Below, piece after piece: positions 1-9,515 of a stretch of DNA of 40,131 nt. Positions within the stretch are counted from its first letter, which is position 1. Each line of letters begins with the position of its first letter. The position numbers and the translations under genes are program-made. The DNA is taken from NCBI GenBank assembly GCA_022792415.1, contig JAAWAY010000065.1, forward strand, positions 1 to 40,131, given 5' to 3'. A model generated the notes under the pieces. That model had not been told where the DNA came from, ran no database searches, and saw nothing but the letters and a program-made list of their open reading frames with translations. Origin of the DNA: Eggerthellaceae bacterium. Lineage in GTDB: Bacteria > Actinomycetota > Coriobacteriia > Coriobacteriales > Eggerthellaceae.

Positions 1-800
1 AGGGCTCCGGCCTGCCCGAGGACCAGCAGGACCTCGAGCTCATCAAGAAGCAGGGCTACCAGATGCTGCCCACCCGCGAGGGCTGGGACCAGGAGCCGGC
101 GGGCATGATCGAGTTCTACGAGGACCCGGCCAACAACCCCATGGAGACCCCCACGGGCAAGATCGAGTTCTACTCCACCGGCCTGGCCAACTTCTTCCCC
201 GACGACCCCGAGCGCGGCCCGGTGGCCAAGTGGATCGAGGAGTCCGAGACGCACCAGGAGCGCCGCAGCTGCGAGCGCGCCAAGGACTACCCGTTCCTGC
301 TGGTGTCCAACCACCCGCGCTGGCGCATCCACGCCAACTTCGACGACTGCCCGTGGACGCGTGAGATCGAGACGTGCAAGGTGGTCGGCAAGGACGGCTA
401 CGCCTACGAGCCCGTGTGGATCAACCCCGTGGACGCCGAGAAGCTCGGCATCGCCGACGGCGACATCGTCGAGCTGTTCAACGAGCGCGGCACGGTGCTG
501 GGCGGCGCCTACATCACCGAGCGCATCATCCCCGGCGCGGTCCTGCAGGACCACGGCGCCGAGACCGACCCCATCGTCCCGGGCGTGGGCGGCATCGACC
601 GCGGCGGCGCGAACAACCTGATCGCCCCGAGCAACACCTCCTCCAAGAACGCGGCCGGCGAGGTGACCGGCGGCTACCTGGTCGGCGTGCGCAAGTGCGA
701 CATCGACCAGCTCATGGAGCAGTACCCGGAGGCCTTCGCGGCCGAGCACTACACCGTCGCCACCGGCACCAACGTCTACGACTACCTCAAGGAGGACTAG
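1..800 (+). CDS. Molybdopterin-dependent oxidoreductase catalytic subunit, transhydroxylase/catechol dehydroxylase-like (5'-truncated by window edge)
   Basis: Frame is open from the window start (GSGLPEDQQDLELIKKQGYQMLPT...). C-terminal motifs KDYPFLLVSNHPRWRIHANFDD, GYAYEPVWINPVDAEKLGIADGDIV, DRGGANNLIAPSN...AAGEVTGGYLVGVRK match the MGD-binding C-terminal domain and the full paralog at 22005-24581. Confidence 0.9.
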   Translation, partial: GSGLPEDQQDLELIKKQGYQMLPTREGWDQEPAGMIEFYEDPANNPMETPTGKIEFYSTGLANFFPDDPERGPVAKWIEESETHQERRSCERAKDYPFLLVSNHPRWRIHANFDDCPWTREIETCKVVGKDGYAYEPVWINPVDAEKLGIADGDIVELFNERGTVLGGAYITERIIPGAVLQDHGAETDPIVPGVGGIDRGGANNLIAPSNTSSKNAAGEVTGGYLVGVRKCDIDQLMEQYPEAFAAEHYTVATGTNVYDYLKED

Positions 801-802
801 AG

Positions 803-1621
803 ATGAAGGCGATTCTCTTCGATTCGAGCCTCTGCAACGGCTGCTATGGCTGCCAGATGGCCTGCAAGGACGAGCACTGCGGCAACAGCTGGCTGCCCAT
901 CGCGGCCGAGCAGCCCCAGACCGGCCAGTTCTGGTGCCGGGTGGACCAGGAGACCCGCGGCAAGACCCCCGAGGTGAAGGTGCAGTACACGCCCGTGCTG
1001 TGCGCCCACTGCGACGACGCCCCCTGCATCGCGGCGGGCGAGGACGGCGCGGTGTACCGCCGCGAGGACGGCCTGGTCATCATCGACCCCGAGAAGTCCA
1101 AGGGCCAGCGCCAGATCGTGGACGCGTGCCCGGCCAAGGTCATCTACTGGAACGACGAGCTGGAGATCCCGCAGAAGTGCACGGGCTGCGCGCACCTGCT
1201 CGACGACGGCTGGACCGTCCCGCGCTGCGTGGACGTGTGCGCCACCGGCGCGCTCACCTACGTGGACGAGGAGGACATCCCCGCCGGGGCCGAGCCGATG
1301 CCCGCGGTGGCCGGCAACCACCCCCACGTGTACTACCTGAACATCCCCGGCAAGTGGGTCTACGGCGTGCTGGTCGACCGCAACCAGAACGAGGTGCTGA
1401 TCGGCGCCGAGGTGTCGCTGCTCGACGAGGCGGGCAACATCCTGTCCACCGTCAAGACCGATGACTTCGGCGAGTTCCGCTTCAAGGACCTCAAGCCGCG
1501 CTACCACAAGGTGCTGGCCACCCTCGACGGCTACGCGGACGTGGAGCTCGACGCCGACACCACCGAGCAGGACGTGGTCCTGGGCGACATCTTCGTCAAG
1601 GAAGTGCCCTTCATGGGCTAG
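803..1621 (+). CDS. 4Fe-4S electron-transfer subunit with C-terminal beta-sandwich (carboxypeptidase-regulatory/Cna-B-like) domain
   Basis: MKAILFDSSLCNGCYGCQMACKDEH...CAHCDDAPC...CTGCAH...CVDVCATGAL ferredoxin motifs; C-terminal VYGVLVDRNQNEVLIGAEVSLLDEAGN...FGEFRFKDLKP. True start 803 lies inside the longer track ORF 374..1621. Confidence 0.92.
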   Translation: MKAILFDSSLCNGCYGCQMACKDEHCGNSWLPIAAEQPQTGQFWCRVDQETRGKTPEVKVQYTPVLCAHCDDAPCIAAGEDGAVYRREDGLVIIDPEKSKGQRQIVDACPAKVIYWNDELEIPQKCTGCAHLLDDGWTVPRCVDVCATGALTYVDEEDIPAGAEPMPAVAGNHPHVYYLNIPGKWVYGVLVDRNQNEVLIGAEVSLLDEAGNILSTVKTDDFGEFRFKDLKPRYHKVLATLDGYADVELDADTTEQDVVLGDIFVKEVPFMG

Positions 1622-1717
1622 CGCCCGAACCTGACCGTCGTCGCGGCCTGCGGCGCCCCTGCTCGCAGGGGGCGCCTCGGGCCGCCCATCAGCCTTCATT
1701 CAACTAAGGAGAGGGAC

Positions 1718-3136
1718 ATGGCTGAAGTGAAATCAGACAACAAGGTACTGTTCAAGTGGGTGTGGATCGCCGTCGCCATCGTGCTGATCCTCATCGGCCA
1801 GTTCGGGCCGCTGTGGGCGCCGGAGCTGTCCCGCGCGGGCCAGTCGGCCATCATGGTGCTGCTGGCCGCCGTGGTCATGTGGGCCACCGAGGCGCTGCCC
1901 TTGCCCATCACGTCGCTCGTCATGGTGGCGATGTGCGGCTGTCTGGGCATCGCGTCGTACAACGAGATCTGGGCGGCCACGTTCACCGGCGCGCTGTGGA
2001 TGTTCGTCGGCATCTTCGGGTTCACGACGTTTCTAGCCCAGTCCACGTTCCCCCAGCGCCTCATCGCCAAGATGGTGGCCCTGGTGAAGGGTGACGTGAA
2101 CAAGGTCATCCTGGGCTTCATGATCATCTGCTGCGTCATCTCGGTGGTCATGTCCAACATCGCGCTGACCGCCATCATGATGGGCTTCGCCGAGACGCTG
2201 CTCAAGGCCGCGGGCGCCAAGCCCGGCGAGTCGCGCCTGGGCCGCTGCCTGGCCATGGCCATCCCGTTCGCCGTCATGTTCGGCGGGTGCCTGCTGCCCT
2301 CCGGCACGCCCATCAACGTGGTGGTGCTGGGTCTGGCCGAGACGGCCTGCGGCGTGTCCATCTCGTTCGCCGAGTGGTTCGCGTTCATGGTGGTGCCCGT
2401 GGTGCTGTCGCTGGTGGCCAGCTGGCTCATCCTCATCAAGGTGTACAAGCCCGAGCCGCTGAGCAAGGAGACCGTCGACGCGTTCCTGGGCGAGGTGTCC
2501 GCGCTGCCGCCCATGGACTTCATGGAGAAGTTCAACATCGGCGTGCTCGTGCTCGCGCTTGTGTGCTGGATCGCCAGCTCCTGGATCCCCGTGCTCAACA
2601 CCACGCTCGTGGCGCTCGTGGCGCTGGGCCTGCTGTTCCTGCCCGGCACGTCCATGATCACCATGCGCCAGTACCGCTCGGACAGCCCGTGGGACATCCT
2701 GCTCATGATGGCGTCCATCAACGGCATCGTGGCGGCCATGTCCGCCGCCGGGTCGGTGGCCTGGATGGTCAACATGCTGCTGGGCGTGACCAACGGCATG
2801 AGCTTCTTCGCCCTGTTCATGGTGATCAGCGTGGTGCTGGCCCTGGTGCACAACTTCTTCCCGTCGGGCCCCGGCCTGGCGGCGCTCGTGACCGCGCCGG
2901 TGCTGGGCCTGGTGGGGGCCGTGACCGGCAACTACACGGCCACCATCCTCATGATCGCGCTGTGGTGCGCGCTGTGCTTCCTCGTGCCTCTGGACTCCGT
3001 GCTGCTGGTGTCCTACGCTGGCGGGTACTACAAGTTCAACGAGATGTGGAAGGGCGGCCTGCCCATCACGGTGGCCACCATGGTGTTCTTCAGCGCGTTT
3101 CTGCTGATCGTGTGCCCGATGGTGGGCGCCGCGTAG
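1718..3136 (+). CDS. SLC13/DASS-family transporter (cassette 1, T1)
   Basis: Multi-TM protein MAEVKSDNKVLFKWVWIAVAIVL...WATEALPLPITSLV...GGCLLPSGTPINVVVLG; RBS AGGAGAGGGACATG. Confidence 0.85.
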   Translation: MAEVKSDNKVLFKWVWIAVAIVLILIGQFGPLWAPELSRAGQSAIMVLLAAVVMWATEALPLPITSLVMVAMCGCLGIASYNEIWAATFTGALWMFVGIFGFTTFLAQSTFPQRLIAKMVALVKGDVNKVILGFMIICCVISVVMSNIALTAIMMGFAETLLKAAGAKPGESRLGRCLAMAIPFAVMFGGCLLPSGTPINVVVLGLAETACGVSISFAEWFAFMVVPVVLSLVASWLILIKVYKPEPLSKETVDAFLGEVSALPPMDFMEKFNIGVLVLALVCWIASSWIPVLNTTLVALVALGLLFLPGTSMITMRQYRSDSPWDILLMMASINGIVAAMSAAGSVAWMVNMLLGVTNGMSFFALFMVISVVLALVHNFFPSGPGLAALVTAPVLGLVGAVTGNYTATILMIALWCALCFLVPLDSVLLVSYAGGYYKFNEMWKGGLPITVATMVFFSAFLLIVCPMVGAA

Positions 3137-3205
3137 GATCGTGCGTCGGCCGGGGGCGCGAGACGTCCCCGGCCGTGGGGCTTCGGTTTGGTTGAAGGGG
3201 CGATC

Positions 3206-4630
3206 ATGACCGAGAGAATCGTTGGCCGCGCGCTCAGGCCGCGCAGCCTCATCTGCTTCGCCATCGCGGCCGCCATCATCGCGGTGGCGGCGATGGCCCC
3301 CGCCACGGCGGGCCTGGCCTTCGAGGGGCGCATGGTGCTGGCCATCCTGGCGGCGGGCATCCTCCTGTGGGTGACCGAGTCGATGCCGCTGCCGGCCACG
3401 GCGCTGCTCATCCTCATCCTCATGCCGCTGACCGGGGTGTGCAGCTTCGAGGAGGCCTACGCCAACGCCATGGGCGGCACGGTGTTCTTCCTCATGGGCA
3501 CGTTCGCGTTCACCGTGGCGCTCGACGCCACCACGGTGCCCACGCGCATCGCCGCCTGGGTGCTGCGCTGGTCGGGCACGAGCACGCCGAAGATGCTGCT
3601 GGGGTTCATGGCGGCCACGGCGTTCCTGTCGTTCTTCATGTCGGACGTGGCGGCCTGCGGCGTGTTCATATCCGTGGGCAATCGCCTGCTCGAGCTCAAC
3701 GGCGCCGAGAAGCTCAAATCGCCGCTGGGCAAGGCCATGATGATCGCCATCCCGTGGGCGTCCTACGCCGGCGGCTGCGCCGTCATGACGGGCAACGGCT
3801 GCAACGTGGTGACGGTGGGGCTGTTCGCCGAGCTGTTCGACGTGCACATGAGCTTCATCGAGTGGTCGATGCTGGGGCTGCCGTTCTGCCTCATCATGCT
3901 GCTGGTGGCCTGGGCGGTGCTGGTGGTGGCGTACCGGCCCGAGCCCATCAGCCAGGCGTCCATCGACGCCACCGACGCCGAGGCGTCCCAGCTGGGCCCG
4001 CTGACGGGCCCCGAGAAGGGCACCATCGCCATCATCGCCGGCGCCATGGCGTTCTGGATCGCCAGCTCGTGGGTGCCCGCGCTCAACACCGCCATGATCG
4101 CCATCGTCGCGGTGGTGCTGCTGTCGCTGCCCGGCGGCTCGACGCTGGAGTTCAAGGAGCTCGTGTCGCGCATGAACTGGGGCGTGCTCGTGATGATCAT
4201 GTGCATCCTGTCGGTGGCGCACTTCGTGGTGGCCACCGGGGCGGGCGACTGGATGGTGGGCGCCATCATGGCCGCGCTGCCCGACGCGTGGAAGACGCCG
4301 CTCATGGTGCTGGTGGTGCTGTCGGCCGTGGGCGCCGTCGTGCACAACGTGGTGCCCGTGGGCCCGGCCGTGGCCGGCATCCTGGCCTACCCGTTCGGCG
4401 TGCTGGCGGGCGACTTCGGCATCAGCATGTACTGCATGCTCATGGTGGTGGCCTGGCAGGCGTCGCTGGCCTACATCCTGCCGCTGGACTGCGTGCCCAT
4501 CCTGACGTACTCCACGGGCTACTACTCGATGGCCGACATGGCGCGCGTCGGATGGATTCCCACCGTGGCGCTGGTGGCGCTGACGGCGACGCTGCTGCCG
4601 GCGCTGTGCGTGCTGTTCGGGTTCGCGTAG
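3206..4630 (+). CDS. SLC13/DASS-family transporter (cassette 1, T2)
   Basis: MTERIVGRALRPRS...LLWVTESMPLPATALLILILMPLTGV...GGCAVMTGNGCNVVTVG. Start placed at the ATG after the GAAGGGG RBS rather than the upstream TTG at 3188. Confidence 0.83.
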   Translation: MTERIVGRALRPRSLICFAIAAAIIAVAAMAPATAGLAFEGRMVLAILAAGILLWVTESMPLPATALLILILMPLTGVCSFEEAYANAMGGTVFFLMGTFAFTVALDATTVPTRIAAWVLRWSGTSTPKMLLGFMAATAFLSFFMSDVAACGVFISVGNRLLELNGAEKLKSPLGKAMMIAIPWASYAGGCAVMTGNGCNVVTVGLFAELFDVHMSFIEWSMLGLPFCLIMLLVAWAVLVVAYRPEPISQASIDATDAEASQLGPLTGPEKGTIAIIAGAMAFWIASSWVPALNTAMIAIVAVVLLSLPGGSTLEFKELVSRMNWGVLVMIMCILSVAHFVVATGAGDWMVGAIMAALPDAWKTPLMVLVVLSAVGAVVHNVVPVGPAVAGILAYPFGVLAGDFGISMYCMLMVVAWQASLAYILPLDCVPILTYSTGYYSMADMARVGWIPTVALVALTATLLPALCVLFGFA

Positions 4631-4809
4631 GACGCGGGACGCGGGGCACGGGGTCGCGCCTCCTGCCACGCCCCGCGCCCCCTGCCACGCGTTGTCACGC
4701 CTCCGTCACGCGCCGGCGCTGCACGTGGGGTAGAATACTTCGGTACGTTTTTCGGATCGGGCGCCCGGCCCCGCGCGGGGCGTCGCCGACCAGACCGGAG
4801 GAGCACCCC

Positions 4810-5229
4810 ATGATCAAGGACATCATCACCGACGAGGCCGTCCTGTCCACGCCCTGCGAGCCGGCCACCGCCGAGGACGCCGCCGTGGCCCAGGACCTGG
4901 TGGACACGCTGCTGGCCAACGAGGACGCCGCGGCGCTCGCCGCCAACCAGATCGGCGTGACCAAGGCCATCGTGGCGTACCTCAACGACAAGAACCGCCC
5001 CGTGGTGCTGTACAACCCGCAGCTCACCCAGACCCTCAAGCCGTTCCCGGCGGTGGAGGCGTGCCTGTCGCGCGAGGACGCCGCGGCCGTCACCCGCTAC
5101 AAGTGGATCCGCGTGTCCTACGACGCGCTGCTCAACGGCGAGCTCATGCCCCGCAAGAAGAAGCTGGAGGGCTGGGAGGCCCAGCTGGTGCAGCACATGA
5201 TCGACCACTGCAACGGCGTGCTGGTGTAG
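4810..5229 (+). CDS. Peptide deformylase-like protein with degenerate active site
   Basis: MIKDIITDEAVLSTPCEPATAEDAA...AALAANQIG (motif 1), EACLS (motif 2), QHMIDHCNG (motif 3, normally QHExDHLxG). RBS GGAGGAGCACCCC. Confidence 0.8.
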   Translation: MIKDIITDEAVLSTPCEPATAEDAAVAQDLVDTLLANEDAAALAANQIGVTKAIVAYLNDKNRPVVLYNPQLTQTLKPFPAVEACLSREDAAAVTRYKWIRVSYDALLNGELMPRKKKLEGWEAQLVQHMIDHCNGVLV

Positions 5230-5233
5230 GGTC

Positions 5234-7444
5234 ATGAGGATCGATGGGGAAGAGGCGCGGGCCGTGGTCGCGGGCGAGCCTGCCGCGCCCGGCGCAGGTG
5301 CGCCGCCCGCGCCGGCAGCCGCCCCGGACGCGCCGGCCGACGACCCCGTCTTCGTCGCCGAGCAGCGCCACCTGACCGAGACCTACGCCACGCTGCAGGC
5401 CATCGGCACCGAGGCGCTGCACGCCATGGGCGAGCTGGCGCTGGAGGCCGCCGCCGACAAGGAGGCCATGGCCGAGGAGCTGGCCACCAACTATGCCACC
5501 TGGGACGACGCCATGGAGACGCACGCCGACTTCATGGCGCTCAACCGCATCATCGACGGCTACAACCTCGCGCACGGCGTGCAGGCCCAGCGCCTGGCCG
5601 ACGCCGAGCTTTTGCTGCGCCAGCCGTACTTCGCCAAGGTGGTGCTGCGCCGCCCCGGCGAGGCGCGCGCCAAGGAGGTCTACATCGGCGCGGCGGGCAT
5701 ATCCGACGACGCGTGCCGCCGCCTGGTGGTGGACTGGCGCAGCCCCGTGGCCGAGGTGTACTACAACCAGCAGCTGGGCCCCACGTCCTACCGCGTGGAC
5801 GGCCGCGTCATCGACGTGGAGCTCGACCTGCGCCGCCAGTTCGACATCGAGCGCGACCGCCTCATCTCGTACTTCGACAGCGATGTGGCCATCGAGGACT
5901 CGCTTCTGCTGGCATCGCTGTCGCGCCAGCGCTCCCCGCAGATGCAGGCCATCACGGCCACCATCCAGAAGGAGCAGAACCGCGTGGTGCGCCACGACGA
6001 CGTGGACGTGCTGCTGGTCAACGGCATCGCCGGCAGCGGCAAGACGTCGGTGCTGCTGCAGCGCATCGCCTACCTGTTCTACCGCAACCGCGACACGCTC
6101 TCGCCCGACGAGGTGGTGCTGCTCACGCCCAACGACGTGTTCTCGCGCTACATCGAGGCGGTGCTGCCCGAGATGGGCGAGCGCAACCCGCGCACGCTCA
6201 CCTGGGCCGAGCTGGCCGCGTCGCTTCTGCCCGAGGGGCGCGGCGTGGGCGACGGCGCGGCCGACCCCGCGCTCCTGGACGCCATCGACGACGCCATGGC
6301 GGGCCTGGAGTTTATGCCCGGCGACTTTCGCGGCATCGAGGCGGGCGGCCTCACGCTCATATCTGCCGACCAGGTGCGCCGGGTGAACGCGCTGTTCCCC
6401 CAGGCGGCGGCCGGCCCGCACCGCGTGGCGCTCATCCGCGAGGAGCTGGCCGAGCGCCTGGAGTCGCGCCTGCGCTCGCTCGCCGCGTCCGACGCGGTGC
6501 TCGACGAGATAGCGCTCATGGGCCCCGACGAGCAGGTGCGCCGCTTCGGAGTGGCGCTCGACCCCACCGACGAGGACGGCGCGCGCGAGGTGGCGCTCGA
6601 CTACGTGCGCGAGCGCTACGCCGGCGCCGAGCGGGCCGTCGATCGCGACGAGTGGCTGGACGTGGACGCGCTGGCCAAGCGGCTGCTGGGCACCGACGGC
6701 CTGCCGTCCGTGGCGTGGCTGTACCTGAAGGTGCTGGTCACGGGCATGGGCGACGCCAACGCCCGCTACGTGATGGTGGACGAGGTGCAGGACTACGCCG
6801 TGGCCCAGCTGCGCGTGCTGGCCCGCTACTTCCGCCGCGCGCACTTCCTGCTGCTGGGCGACCCCAACCAGGCCATAGCCGAGGGGACGGCCACGTTCGA
6901 CCAGGTGCGCGCCGTGTTCGAGGCGGCGCGCGGGGCGGTGGACCAGTGCGACCTCATGATCAGCTACCGCTCCACGCCGGCCATCACGGCGTTGTTCGCC
7001 CGGCTGGCGGCCGACGGGGCGGCGATGGACATCACGTCGGTCCAGCGTGACGACGAGCCCCCGGCCCTGGTGGCGTGCGACGGTCCTGAGGCCTACGCCG
7101 ACGCCCTGCGCGCCGCCGTGGACGAGGCGCGGCGCTCACCCGGGCTCACGGCGCTCATCGTGCCGTGGCGCGGTGAGGCCAAGCGCATCGCCCGGGCGCT
7201 GGGCGACGGTGCGCCGCCTCTGCTGGACGACGCGGGCGCGCTGCCGGCGGAGGGGGTGGCCATCGTGCCGCTCAAGCTGGCGAAGGGCCTCGAGTTCGAC
7301 GAGGTGATCGTGGCCGACGCGTCGGCGCGCGCCTATCCGGGCGATAGCGACGTGGCGCGCCGCCGCCTGTACACGGCCCTCTCGCGTGCCACCCGCAAGC
7401 TCACCGTCATCGCCGAGGGCGCGCTTACGCCTTGGCTTGCGTAG
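5234..7444 (+). CDS. helD: HelD/HelR-like RNA polymerase-associated UvrD-type helicase/ATPase
   Basis: VDWRSPVAEVYYNQQLGPTSY, VNGIAGSGKTSVLLQRIAYLFYR (Walker A), YVMVDEVQDYAVAQLRVLARYF, LAKGLEFDEVIVADAS, RRLYTALSRATRKLTV. Confidence 0.9.
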   Translation: MRIDGEEARAVVAGEPAAPGAGAPPAPAAAPDAPADDPVFVAEQRHLTETYATLQAIGTEALHAMGELALEAAADKEAMAEELATNYATWDDAMETHADFMALNRIIDGYNLAHGVQAQRLADAELLLRQPYFAKVVLRRPGEARAKEVYIGAAGISDDACRRLVVDWRSPVAEVYYNQQLGPTSYRVDGRVIDVELDLRRQFDIERDRLISYFDSDVAIEDSLLLASLSRQRSPQMQAITATIQKEQNRVVRHDDVDVLLVNGIAGSGKTSVLLQRIAYLFYRNRDTLSPDEVVLLTPNDVFSRYIEAVLPEMGERNPRTLTWAELAASLLPEGRGVGDGAADPALLDAIDDAMAGLEFMPGDFRGIEAGGLTLISADQVRRVNALFPQAAAGPHRVALIREELAERLESRLRSLAASDAVLDEIALMGPDEQVRRFGVALDPTDEDGAREVALDYVRERYAGAERAVDRDEWLDVDALAKRLLGTDGLPSVAWLYLKVLVTGMGDANARYVMVDEVQDYAVAQLRVLARYFRRAHFLLLGDPNQAIAEGTATFDQVRAVFEAARGAVDQCDLMISYRSTPAITALFARLAADGAAMDITSVQRDDEPPALVACDGPEAYADALRAAVDEARRSPGLTALIVPWRGEAKRIARALGDGAPPLLDDAGALPAEGVAIVPLKLAKGLEFDEVIVADASARAYPGDSDVARRRLYTALSRATRKLTVIAEGALTPWLA

Positions 7445-7473
7445 CGCGCCCCCGAGCTACGAGAGGAGCACCC

Positions 7474-9255
7474 ATGGCGAAGAAGCCGTCCCTCACGCGG
7501 CGCACGCTGCACTACTACTGGCAGGCCACGCGCAACCACCTGGGCCTGTTCTGGCTGCTCATCGCCACCACCATCGGGTTCGTGGGGCTGCTCACCTACG
7601 GCAACCCCTACGTCATGAGCCTCATCGTCGACCGCATCAGCGCCGAGCCGGTGACGCCCGACCAGGTGCTGCCCGTGTTCGGGCCCTACATCGCCGCGCT
7701 CATCGCCATCAACGCCGGCGGCCTCACGTGCTCCAAGCTGCAGGACTACGCGTTCTGGAAGCTGCAGATCGGCGTCAACTACGACCTGGCCACCATGGCC
7801 TTCGACGCGCTGTGCAACCAGTCCATGAGCTTCCACTCCAACCGCTTCGGCGGCACGCTCGTCAGCCAGACCACCAAGTTCATCAACGGCTACACGCTGC
7901 TCATCAACAACATCACGTTCCCGTTCCTTCCGGTCATCTGCTCGGTGGTGTTCACGTGCGCGCTGCTTCTGCCCGTGGTGCCGGCGTACACGGCCGTGCT
8001 CATGGGGATGCTGGCGGTGTACGGCGCGGTGTCCTACCTCATGTACAAGCGCATCCTGCACCTCAACGAGAAGGCCGCCGGCGCGCAGAACCAGCTGTCC
8101 GGCGAGCTGTCCGACGCCGTGACCAACATCCTGGCCGTGAAGACCTACGGGCGCGAGGAATACGAGCGCGGCCTGTTCGACCAGGCCAACCGCGAGGTGG
8201 TGGCGCGCGACTCCCAGCGCATGCGCGCCTCGCTCACCCGCGGCATCATCACGGCGGCCATCACGCTGGTCATCATGAGCGTCGTGACGGTGTTCATCGC
8301 CGGGGGCAACGCGTGGTTCGGCATCAGCCCGGGCACCGTGGTCATCATGTTCACGTACACTTACACCGTCACGAACCAGTTCAACTTCATCAACCAGGGC
8401 CTGCAGCGGTTCAACCAGGCGTTCGGCGAGGCGAGCGGCATGACGGCCGTGCTCGACGAGCCGCGGCTGGTGGCCGACAAGCCCGACGCCGTGCCGCTTG
8501 AGGTGGAGCTGGGCGACATCAACTTCAAGGACATCAACTTCTGGTACTCCGACGGCGGCGCGCGCACCCAGGTGTTCGACGACTTCAACCTGCGCATCCC
8601 CGCGGGCCAACGCGTGGGGCTGGTGGGCATGAGCGGGGCGGGCAAGACCACGCTCACCAAGCTGCTGCTGCGCCTGGCCGACATCCAGGAGGGCGAGATC
8701 CTCGTGGACGGGCAGAACGTGGCCGACATCACGCAGCAGAGCCTGCGCCGCCAGATCGCCTACGTGCCGCAGGAGGCCCTGCTGTTCCACCGCACCATCG
8801 CCGAGAACATCGCCTACGGGCGCCCGGACGCCACGCGCGACGAGATCCGCGAGGCCGCGCGCCAGGCCAACGCGCTCGAGTTCATCGAGCGGTTGCCGCA
8901 GGGCTTCGACACCGTCACCGGCGAGCGCGGCATCAAGCTGTCGGGCGGCCAGCGCCAGCGCATCGCCATCGCGCGCGCCATGCTGGCCGACGCGCCCATC
9001 CTGGTGCTCGACGAGGCCACGAGCGCGCTCGACTCCGAGAGCGAGGCCGCCGTGCAGGAGGCGCTGCGCCGCCTCATGGAAGGGCGCACGTCCATCGTGG
9101 TGGCCCACCGCCTGTCCACCGTGGCCAGCCTCGACCGCATCGTGGTGCTGTCCGAGGGACGCATCGTGGAGGACGGGCCGCACGCCCAGCTGGTGGAGCG
9201 CAACGGCGAGTACGCGCGCCTGTGGAGCCGCCAGACGGGTGCCTACGAGGAGTAG
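7474..9255 (+). CDS. ABC transporter, fused permease/ATP-binding (exporter type)
   Basis: N-terminal TM region then GLVGMSGAGKTTLTKLLLRL, LSGGQRQRIAIARAMLADAPILVLDEATSALD. Confidence 0.93.
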   Translation: MAKKPSLTRRTLHYYWQATRNHLGLFWLLIATTIGFVGLLTYGNPYVMSLIVDRISAEPVTPDQVLPVFGPYIAALIAINAGGLTCSKLQDYAFWKLQIGVNYDLATMAFDALCNQSMSFHSNRFGGTLVSQTTKFINGYTLLINNITFPFLPVICSVVFTCALLLPVVPAYTAVLMGMLAVYGAVSYLMYKRILHLNEKAAGAQNQLSGELSDAVTNILAVKTYGREEYERGLFDQANREVVARDSQRMRASLTRGIITAAITLVIMSVVTVFIAGGNAWFGISPGTVVIMFTYTYTVTNQFNFINQGLQRFNQAFGEASGMTAVLDEPRLVADKPDAVPLEVELGDINFKDINFWYSDGGARTQVFDDFNLRIPAGQRVGLVGMSGAGKTTLTKLLLRLADIQEGEILVDGQNVADITQQSLRRQIAYVPQEALLFHRTIAENIAYGRPDATRDEIREAARQANALEFIERLPQGFDTVTGERGIKLSGGQRQRIAIARAMLADAPILVLDEATSALDSESEAAVQEALRRLMEGRTSIVVAHRLSTVASLDRIVVLSEGRIVEDGPHAQLVERNGEYARLWSRQTGAYEE

Positions 9256-9278
9256 GGGGAGGGATCGGGCACCGTGGG

Positions 9279-9322
9279 GCGCGGCTTCTGTCCGCGCGGA
9301 GCCGTGAGCGGCCCCGGTCGGC
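9279..9322. repeat. 44-bp direct repeat, copy 1
   Basis: GCGCGGCTTCTGTCCGCGCGGAGCCGTGAGCGGCCCCGGTCGGC, identical to 11088-11131. Confidence 0.93.
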
Positions 9323-9515
9323 TGCGGAGGGATACGCGTGCCGATAGCGGAGCGCGGCTTTTCGCCGGGCTTCGGCAACGGTGAGGGAACTGTTCATTCC
9401 TCGGGACATAACGGACGGGCGATCCCTCTGCGCGACGCGGGGGAGCGGTGGCACCGTAGGGAGCGAGCGGGCGGTATGGGCCACCCGCGAGCCGCGCGAT
9501 CCGTTGGGAGGAACC

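Noticed and set aside
374-802. N-terminal extension of ORF 374..1621
   Set aside because: Alternate-frame reading of the catalytic subunit; MKAILFDSSLCNGC at 803 is the ferredoxin start.
2033-4669. 878-aa minus-strand ORF, plus similar antisense ORFs at 25466-28279, 10892-14476 (alternate frame), 5144-6844, 7333-9378 and 21960-24338
   Set aside because: His/Arg/Gln/Gly-rich shadow ORFs opposite well-supported genes; explained by high GC and codon bias; no recognisable domains or RBS.
4731-4736. TAGAAT -10-like box upstream of the PDF-like gene
   Set aside because: No acceptable -35 at 16-19 bp; too weak to list as a promoter.
3367-4809. Upstream part of the 620-aa plus ORF 3367..5229
   Set aside because: Out of frame with the SLC13 gene and Arg/Gly/His-rich; only the 4810-5229 PDF-like portion is credible.
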